NCBI RefSeq assembly: GCF_026262505.1
Contig: NC_067205.1
Location: 13,268,001-13,332,000, forward strand
From: Trichomonas vaginalis G3
Taxonomy: Eukaryota; Parabasalia; Trichomonadida; Trichomonadidae
Length of the DNA: 64,000 bases
Reading direction: 5' to 3'
Shown: piece after piece, positions 57,930 to 64,000 of the stretch
How positions within the stretch are numbered: the first letter of the stretch is position 1
Layout of the letters: each line of letters opens with the position of its first letter
The notes under the pieces: model-generated
Seen by the model: only the letters and a program-made list of their open reading frames with translations
What the model was told of the DNA's origin: nothing
The model's database searches: none
Program-made: the position numbers and the translations under genes

Positions 57930-58370
57930 ATGATTTTTACAGAAAATCAAAGAGATTGGTGTATCAAATTAATGAATTATCTATACAAATGGAATTTGAC
58001 TGCTCCATTTAGGGCAGGTCTTGATCCATCTCAAGAATTATACAAAGAATACAAAGAAAAATCTCTCGAACCAATAGACTTAAATACAGTTAAAGTTGCT
58101 CTTTGGGCAGGTAATTACGAAAACATTGATAAATTCCTTGGTGATCTTAAAGCAGTTTTTGAAAATGCGAAAACTTTCCATGGCAGTGGAACAGTCATTT
58201 ATATGATGGCAGAAGAGATATTAATCTATATTAAAAACCAAGAGCAATATAAAAACATGTCAGAAGACGAAAAATGGCTTTTAGAGCTCATGCAAATTCA
58301 AAACCGTCTCGAGGACCATATAAAGAATAAACCAGAAGAATTCTGCCAGTCCTTTATACCAGTTCGCTAA
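57930..58370 (+). CDS. Small single-bromodomain protein
   Basis: 146 aa from MIFTENQRDWCIKLM. The frame is open to an earlier ATG (57879), but that adds a Phe/Leu-rich stretch atypical of the family. Bromodomain landmarks: the PIDLNTVKVALWAGNYENID segment (ZA loop and helix A), then FLGDLKAVFENAKTFHGSG (helix B with the NAKxxH position; the usual acetyl-lysine Asn is replaced or shifted). A helical end follows. Small stand-alone bromodomain proteins occur in trichomonads; acetyl-lysine reading is inferred. Confidence 0.78.
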   Translation: MIFTENQRDWCIKLMNYLYKWNLTAPFRAGLDPSQELYKEYKEKSLEPIDLNTVKVALWAGNYENIDKFLGDLKAVFENAKTFHGSGTVIYMMAEEILIYIKNQEQYKNMSEDEKWLLELMQIQNRLEDHIKNKPEEFCQSFIPVR

Positions 58371-58688
58371 GTATACAGCGTTTATCCAAAAATTGTTTCG
58401 ATATTTTTTGGTTTCAAATATTTTCACTGTTTTTAATATCGATCCCCTAATCCATTTTATACTTTAAATTCATATGATTATGAATTTGTTTTTGTAATAA
58501 AATTATTTTTTCTGAAAATAAGTCATTCTCAATAATTTTATTTGCTACCAGTATAGCCTACAAATTTGTAATACATTTCTTACAAAAATGTTCAGCCATG
58601 AAAAGGATTTTGTGGTGAATATAAAAATAATAATGATTTTTATAAGATTATAATATTGGTATAGTTAATTTTTATTTTTAGATTTTGT
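58371..58688. other. Intergenic between convergent genes
   Basis: 318 bp of AT-rich DNA; nothing recognised. Confidence 0.45.
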
Positions 58689-60193
58689 TCAATCTATTAC
58701 ATCATCAACTAAATTTGAAAGGGAGGCTTTCTCTTTCTTTTGAGTACGCTCTTGAAGAAGTTTAATTGTATCATGACATTCGCATTCCTCAGCCAAATCA
58801 AGCGCAGTCATTCCTTCTGAATCCTTTGCTGTAGTATCTGCCCCGCGATCCAAGAGAATTTTTGTAATTTCTGGGTAATCTTCCATTGCACTGACATGAA
58901 GAGGAGTTACGTCTAAGTCATCTCTTGCATTTACACGTGCACCATGAGATAAGAGTAGTAACAAGACTTCTTTACTTTTGTGTAATACGGCAACACTAAT
59001 AACAGGCTGGCATTCTGCATCTTTTACATTAACATTTGCGCCACGTGCAACTAAAATCTTTGCTACTTCGATAGCATTAAATCTTGCAGCATGATGAAGT
59101 GGGGTATCTCCATAATCAGCTTTTGCACCTACGCTTGGCCATGCTTAACAAGAATTTCGGCTGCTTCTTTAGAGTCATAATATGCAGCCATGTGAAGTGG
59201 CGTATAATAATCAACATCTTTTGAATCAGGTTTAAATCTTATTTTTTCGATCAAGAATTTACATAATTCAGCATTATTACCGGAAGCTGCAAAGTGAAGA
59301 AGATTACGACGTTTGGAAGTTATTCTAAGGTAGTCAATATTTTCTTTGGTGATGATATCAAAAGCTTGAGGCCATTCAGCAAACCATGGAATTATAGAGT
59401 TTTTGTTCTTTTCGAACATCATAAAAACTGCTTTCAAGTTACGCGCTTTGTTTACATCATCAAAGTCACCATCAAATCTTAATGGATCATATAAATTTTT
59501 ATCCAAAATAAATTTAAGGAGAGTATTATTATGAGAGCCAACAATATGATCCATGGAAACTTGGTCGAATTTACGAGTCTTCTGTAAACATTTATTGATG
59601 ATATTAGTATTATTACTAATGACAGCATACTTGAGACATTTTTCAGTTATTGGTTCCTTTAAACTTTCATTTATGAAACTAAAAATATTCAGAGATCCAA
59701 AATAACAGGATGTTTCTATTGGACTGAGCTGACCCATGTATAGAAAATATGGACGAAAGTTTTTCAAAGTATTTGCGGCTACATATTCTTTGAATTTATC
59801 GATTTGATCATTCATAATAATATATAAAATATCTCCTTCTTTTGGATATGAAGGATCGTCTTCAATTTAATAAACATTATCAGCATTAAGTTTAACATCT
59901 ACATGAATAGAGTGAAGGGACTCAATTATATTTTGAATTGCTGATGGACTAAATGAATATTCAGATAATAATTTGTTGAATATCCGTGTATAAAGCAAAA
60001 TGCACCTATATTTGAATCTTATTGCCTCCAGTAAACTATTAACTAGTTCAGTTGTATTAACATTATACTTTGAAATTAAAATTGTTTTTATCTCGTTATA
60101 AATGTCTTCCCATGAGTCATTTAGCTTTAAGCGAAACAGCTTATCATACGTTTCAATGTATTGAGCGTATTGTATCATATACGGATTACTCAT
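58689..60193 (-). pseudogene. DUF3447/ankyrin-repeat gene with one stop and one frameshift
   Basis: The N-terminal piece (59867-60193, MSNPYMIQYAQYIETYDKLF) ends in TAA and continues in the same frame at 59815 with the DUF3447 region (MNDQIDKFKEYVAANTLKNF ... NLKAVFMMFEKNKNSIIPW) and the first ankyrin repeats. That frame stops after LVKHGQA at 59129. The next frame continues without a gap (ADYGDTPLHHAARFNAIEVA) through three more repeats to 58689 (ending SNLVDDVID). So one gene of ~500 codons carries one nonsense codon and one single-base shift near 59131. Paralogous to the gene at 1-1833. Confidence 0.87.
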
Positions 60194-60534
60194 AGAGAAG
60201 ATGTGTTTGTTTTTATAAAAATTATTTTTTTTTCCGTATATGAAGCCACAAAAAATAAAGATTCAAAAAAATCATTTAAACATTCGCGAATGCATTGTCG
60301 ATACTTAACACGCATATTTGATCATTGATATCAGGTTAATTTTAAATGATGATTTCAAATTTCATTAATATTACGAAAATTGTATTAACACATAAATTAT
60401 GTGGGATGATATAAAAGCATTTATCTCATTTACATTGAATCTTATCTGAATATTGCAAAAAATAGTCGAGATGCTAGTATTTGAAATAAATATCTTTAAA
60501 CAAACAAATACTTTTATGGAAAGAAATAACAAAT
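60194..60534. other. Intergenic
   Basis: 341 bp upstream of the broken ankyrin gene and downstream of the KAR5-like gene; no feature was seen. Confidence 0.4.
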
Positions 60535-61437
60535 TTATCTGATATATCTTTTTGGCTTTGGATTTTTCAAAAATGGATCAATCATCCTATGCTTGATAGC
60601 AACTATTCTTAACCTCAAGCTAGAAAAGATAATCAAGACGCAAAGGAGAAGGTAAAACTTCTTCAAATAAGAAATTAAAAATTGCATCTCAATTCCAACC
60701 AAATGGAATTCTATAATAGCCATTAGAATTGAAACACTTAAAATAGGTGAAAAAACATTTGGAATTATAAAGGATAATAGAAAAGCAACCAAATTAACTT
60801 TGAAATATAACTTTGCACTCATTATATGGTAATGATATTGTCTTTCTAGTTGAAGGATATATGTAACATTACCCCAAGAGTTCTTAAGTGTGTCAAGAAC
60901 AGTATGAGAGAGTGCTGTACTTTCGAAAACAGTTTTTTCGATTTGCTTTAGGGCTTCTGCGGATTTGAGCGTTTGATTTGTCATTTTAGATGAAAATATG
61001 GAAAGGAATTCTGATGAAAAGTTAATGGCATTCAACGTATTATTGAGAATTTGCTCAATCTGATTATATTGTGATAAATGCAAAGATTCATAACATAATT
61101 TGTCAATCTGTAGGTAAAATTTGGTGAACGTATCAAAATCAGCATCAGAGAGTTGACTGAGGAACTGGTCGTCGTTATTTCTATATGGTTTTCCTGGTTT
61201 TCGGTTATCTTTAGCAAGTTTACAGAGCATCATTTGGATGGCTAAATTCTTCCTTGATGTATGATCTAAACGATGGCAATATGAAATTAAACTCGTATTT
61301 AAATTATATGGGCATTTATCTGGCGATGTATTAATGATTTCCAGAATTGCTTCTATCCTTTTTGGATCTGATTCAGAATTTTCTGTATTTTGCTCTTCGC
61401 AGAAGACTCTGGAAACTAAAAGAGGGAGAAAAATCAT
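60535..61437 (-). CDS. KAR5/GEX1/Brambleberry-like nuclear-envelope protein candidate
   Basis: 300 aa. A signal peptide (MIFLPLLVSRVFC), then a Cys-patterned helical domain: C-x10-C in DKCPYNLNTSLISYCHRL, NLAIQMMLCKLAK, and a further block SDADFDTFTKFYLQIDKLCYE. This spacing (C.., YC..L, LA..x..C.L, F..YT.F......LC) is that of the KAR5/GEX1/Brambleberry family. A helical stretch and two to three C-terminal membrane helices (VAFLLSFIIPNVFSPILSVS, FYLLLCVLIIFSSL) follow, with a basic end, also as in that family. Those proteins act in nuclear-membrane fusion during karyogamy. The match is by pattern, not by search. Confidence 0.55.
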   Translation of the reverse strand: MIFLPLLVSRVFCEEQNTENSESDPKRIEAILEIINTSPDKCPYNLNTSLISYCHRLDHTSRKNLAIQMMLCKLAKDNRKPGKPYRNNDDQFLSQLSDADFDTFTKFYLQIDKLCYESLHLSQYNQIEQILNNTLNAINFSSEFLSIFSSKMTNQTLKSAEALKQIEKTVFESTALSHTVLDTLKNSWGNVTYILQLERQYHYHIMSAKLYFKVNLVAFLLSFIIPNVFSPILSVSILMAIIEFHLVGIEMQFLISYLKKFYLLLCVLIIFSSLRLRIVAIKHRMIDPFLKNPKPKRYIR

Positions 61438-61864
61438 TTTTTTAAACGGCTACTTTCACAATCCTCCCTTTTATTTAAATTAATGACTATTAAGATCTAT
61501 ACCTTTTATAGCAACCCAGACAAAGAGTGTAATGAATGTAATAAGACATCTCAAAATAGTTAATTTAGTAAATCTCCCTTATATTATCTACCATTTTGTC
61601 ATAATTCTAAATCATATTGAACTGACTTCTATAACTTTGATATTTAATTGTATGTGTTATTTACTTTTTTGACTATTTCCAAAAATGTCATAACAAATGG
61701 TAAAGTAATAGAGTGATACAACTTAACAATTTTCATAATTACACATGCACATTATTATATTTCAAGGATATACTTTTAAAATAGTTAAATTAAAAATTCA
61801 TGAAATTATTTACTATAAATACAAACAAGTTTGTGTCGAACAACACACACGTAGTAAAACTTTG
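61438..61864. other. Intergenic
   Basis: 427 bp of AT-rich DNA; no ORF, repeat or RNA gene was seen. Confidence 0.45.
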
Positions 61865-62869
61865 CTAATCTACATCAAGTCCGCAAAGCTTTGAGATGAA
61901 ATTTGAAATTCCTAATGAAAAAATAAAAATTGGATCAATATCGCATTTTGTATCGATTTCAACGACATTTTCATCAACTTTTCTAAGATAAAAGCACATT
62001 CTTTTGATGGATTGCTCGTGAAGAATATTATTTTTAATAGAATTTATATATTTTCGTCCTTCAAAGTCAAATTTAGGGAATTCATCAGATAAATGTTCAG
62101 GAATCGTTGATGAAAATCGATAGCAATTCTTACTTCCGTCGTCTGAAAACACGTAGAAAACAATTCTTCGAAAACGAGCTCTGACTTCAGATGCTATTGT
62201 ATATTTTAGCCCTCCTATTTCAGTACCAGTCATTGTTTTCTCACGAATCGAGAATTGATCGAGATGTTGATCAATAACTAAACAAATAATGGGATCAACA
62301 TCTTTGAAATGGCATTTTTGTTGATTTGTGATTGGTACATAGTTATGTTTTGGAATATATTTACTAGAAAAAAGTTGTTTCTCTCCTAGAAACATTGTAA
62401 ATGTGGTAGAACTACCATAAAAGTGGCGGACTATCTTTCTGATAACTTTATAAGTTGTTAACTTTCCTGTATAAGAAAATTTATAATTGATGATATAATT
62501 TGAGGAGGTTTTATCTGATTTACTAGAATTTTCAATACTTTCTTCTGATACAACTGCTTCTTCTTTAACTGTTTCAGAATTTTGTTGTACTTGAACAATC
62601 GATGGTTGATTAATTTGTTCTCGAATTATGTTCTGAGATTTACGTTGTGTTGTAACGGCTATTTCTTCACCATCGTTTGATTTGTCAACAATATTATCAT
62701 TATTTTCGTCTTCAAAAACGACAGCCTGACGAGTATTTGGTTTAGAACGAGTTTTTCTTTTAACTTTTGGGTTTGATCTATTCTCTTTCTGTTTTTTCTC
62801 TATTATAACTGGTAAATCATCGCTTTCTTCATCGCTTGAGCGCGGATCAAAGGTTATAGTTTTAATCAT
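61865..62869 (-). CDS. Tubby-like domain protein
   Basis: 334 aa. A charged disordered N-terminal ~125 residues (Ser/Asp/Glu, KVKRKTRSKPNTRQ basic patch) precedes a divergent tubby C-terminal domain. It has beta-strand series (NYIINYKFSYTGKLTTYKVI, TTFTMFLGEKQLFSSKYIP), then FDFEGRKYINSIKNNILHE (the family's FxGRVxxxSVKNFQ strand) and the final helix FIFSLGISNFISKLCGLD (family AFAIxLSSFDxKLAC). Tubby domains bind phosphoinositides and link membranes to transcription or ciliary traffic. An Inr-like AAATCATTTTCTTTT lies ~25 nt upstream. Confidence 0.8.
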   Translation of the reverse strand: MIKTITFDPRSSDEESDDLPVIIEKKQKENRSNPKVKRKTRSKPNTRQAVVFEDENNDNIVDKSNDGEEIAVTTQRKSQNIIREQINQPSIVQVQQNSETVKEEAVVSEESIENSSKSDKTSSNYIINYKFSYTGKLTTYKVIRKIVRHFYGSSTTFTMFLGEKQLFSSKYIPKHNYVPITNQQKCHFKDVDPIICLVIDQHLDQFSIREKTMTGTEIGGLKYTIASEVRARFRRIVFYVFSDDGSKNCYRFSSTIPEHLSDEFPKFDFEGRKYINSIKNNILHEQSIKRMCFYLRKVDENVVEIDTKCDIDPIFIFSLGISNFISKLCGLDVD

Positions 62870-63270
62870 TTTGAAAATTTTGTAAAAAGAAAATGATTTT
62901 TACTTGAGTAAGTATGCAATATCATAATATCTAACTTTGAAAATTTTACAAATCGCCGATATATTTTACGGGCGCAGTCTCAATTATCGAAAAATTTGGT
63001 GCTAACGCAATTGTGATATAAGAAACAAATCCATATGCCCAGAGTCATGACACACTTTAAAATTTCATGCATGAATTTAAGTTATCTCATAAAAAGGTTA
63101 ATCTCATATTTCATTTTCTAGAAACCAACCTGAAAAATAGATTTTTATACTCTAAACTTATAGTATGCCTTACAAACCTTGTATTGCTTGCATTCAAGCC
63201 ACTGAATAAGACTATTTATACTCTGCTGGAATAGAAATTTAGATAGTTGTCACTTTTATTCCAAAATCCT
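62870..63270. promoter_or_regulatory. Divergent promoter region with two Inr-like motifs
   Basis: Minus-strand TCATTTTCTTTTT at about 62884-62897 serves the tubby-like gene. Plus-strand TCACTTTTATT at 63250-63260 lies ~19 nt before the lectin ATG. Both fit the trichomonad initiator; no ORF lies between. Confidence 0.5.
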
Positions 63271-64000
63271 ATGATGTTATTTTTTGCTTCTTTATCATTC
63301 TCAGTCACCAGTTCAGATCTTTCTCCTCCATATAAGCAAGACAATGAAGGAAAGATCAATTACTGGGAATTACGAGGTGGAGCTTTATTAGAAGATTCCA
63401 GCATCTTGCTTTCACCACCAATTCAATATACACGAGGTGGTGTATGGTCAGTGGTAGAAATCCCCAAGGATGATTTCTCAATCACTTACGATTTCAAGAT
63501 TTCAGAAGGAACACAAGGCGGCGGCCTTGGCTTTTGGTTTATTTCGGACTACGCAGCTTATGGTGAACTGTTTGGTGGTCCAGATACATTTAATGGATGC
63601 GCTCTTCTCGCAGGAATTAAAAAATTAGAATCATCTGATCGATTAGAATTACGCCTTTCATATGCTGAAAATGATGGCACAAAGAAAGTATCAGCAGGAG
63701 ACTTAGCTGCTGCCGATTATGTTTTACAATTCGATAACAGAAACCATATTATTCTGAAAATTGAATTCTTCCAAAACGAACTAGTCATTTCCGGAACATC
63801 TGACGGCAAAATAGAGAATATCGTCGAATTCTTCAGAGTACAACGCAGAATTGACATTACAGAAAATTATTTCGGTGTTACATCACAATCAGACATTTAT
63901 ACAAGCAGATTCGACCTATACTCAGTTTTATTCGATTTATACGAAAAATCAGACTCGCACAAGAGGAAAGCATCAGCTTCTGAGCCAAATCAACAAATGC
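63271..64000 (+). CDS. L-type (ERGIC-53/VIP36-like) lectin, 3' partial
   Basis: The frame is open from ATG 63271 to the end of the window (243 codons). It starts with a short hydrophobic signal (MMLFFASLSFSVTSSD). The legume-lectin domain follows: INYWELRGGALLEDS, a conserved GGGLGFWFISDYAAYGELFG block with GGPDTFNGCALLAG (the family GxxxGxAFWY...FGxxDxxNG pattern), and later beta strands ending YSVLFDLYE. These lectins are type I cargo receptors for high-mannose glycoproteins between ER and Golgi; the expected membrane helix and tail lie outside the window. An Inr-like motif ~19 nt upstream supports the start. Confidence 0.88.
   Translation, partial: MMLFFASLSFSVTSSDLSPPYKQDNEGKINYWELRGGALLEDSSILLSPPIQYTRGGVWSVVEIPKDDFSITYDFKISEGTQGGGLGFWFISDYAAYGELFGGPDTFNGCALLAGIKKLESSDRLELRLSYAENDGTKKVSAGDLAAADYVLQFDNRNHIILKIEFFQNELVISGTSDGKIENIVEFFRVQRRIDITENYFGVTSQSDIYTSRFDLYSVLFDLYEKSDSHKRKASASEPNQQM

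Noticed and set aside
57879-57960. Intron at the start of the bromodomain gene (TTTTTACAG just before AAATCAAAG)
   Set aside because: No GTATGT-type 5' site and no trichomonad ACTAACACACAG 3' motif; a downstream ATG explains the frame.
1-64000. tRNA, rRNA or other standard structured RNA genes
   Set aside because: No cloverleaf A/B-box pattern or rRNA sequence was noticed by eye on either strand; a dedicated covariance-model scan would be needed to exclude small RNAs.

Overview
The window looks like an AT-rich parabasalid nuclear genome, most probably Trichomonas vaginalis or a close relative. Four things support this: DUF3447-type ankyrin proteins at both ends, a dispersed set of host genes with no visible introns, short AT-rich 5' leaders that often carry a TCA(C/T)(A/T) initiator of the trichomonad Inr type, and a complete Maverick/Polinton element, a class that is extremely abundant in T. 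vaginalis. Species is inferred; no search was run.

Layout. 1-16266 is host DNA: a 5'-partial ankyrin gene, an XRN1-type 5'-3' exoribonuclease, a broken surface-protein gene, a CAMK/SNF1-like kinase with two in-frame stops, a divergent Hsp70, and a protein O-mannosyltransferase gene with a frameshift. 16272-41289 is a 25,018-bp Maverick with about 300-bp terminal inverted repeats, homopolymer A/T tips and a 5-bp target duplication (ATATT). 41290-64000 is host DNA again: an unknown protein, a signal-anchor protein, a dual-specificity phosphatase, a frameshifted BTB protein, a BRWD/PHIP-like WD40-bromodomain protein, a proline-rich protein, an AAAP amino-acid transporter, a VIT/vWA-like protein, a coiled-coil protein, a small bromodomain protein, a broken ankyrin gene, a KAR5/GEX1-like membrane protein, a tubby-like protein and an L-type lectin that runs off the end.

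Maverick. The left arm holds capsid-type genes (a basic coiled-coil protein, a large Q/P-rich protein, the double-jelly-roll major capsid protein) that are riddled with frameshifts. The middle is intact: a minor-capsid (penton-like) protein, an SF3-type helicase, a small protein with an acidic tail, and the A32/FtsK-HerA packaging ATPase. The right half carries three KilA-N/T5orf172 genes, PolB, an HNH endonuclease, the rve integrase, a phage tail-fibre-like protein, several small virion/membrane-type proteins and a D12-class adenine methyltransferase. No adenovirus-type maturation protease was recognised. PolB has Asn for the first Asp of motif C and the major capsid gene is broken, so this copy is probably not an autonomous virus-like element, although its ends and integrase (a DD35D variant) look usable.

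Most unusual region: 26.8-31.0 kb inside the element. It has a self-complementary 22-bp tandem array, an 18-bp array, and a cluster in which GC-rich perfect palindromes sit at comparable positions inside two KilA-N genes and again in three intergenic cassettes. The arms covary between cassettes and one cassette is an apparent hybrid of two arm types. Five host genes around the element are also interrupted by in-frame stops or single-base frameshifts, which could be real pseudogenisation or assembly error.
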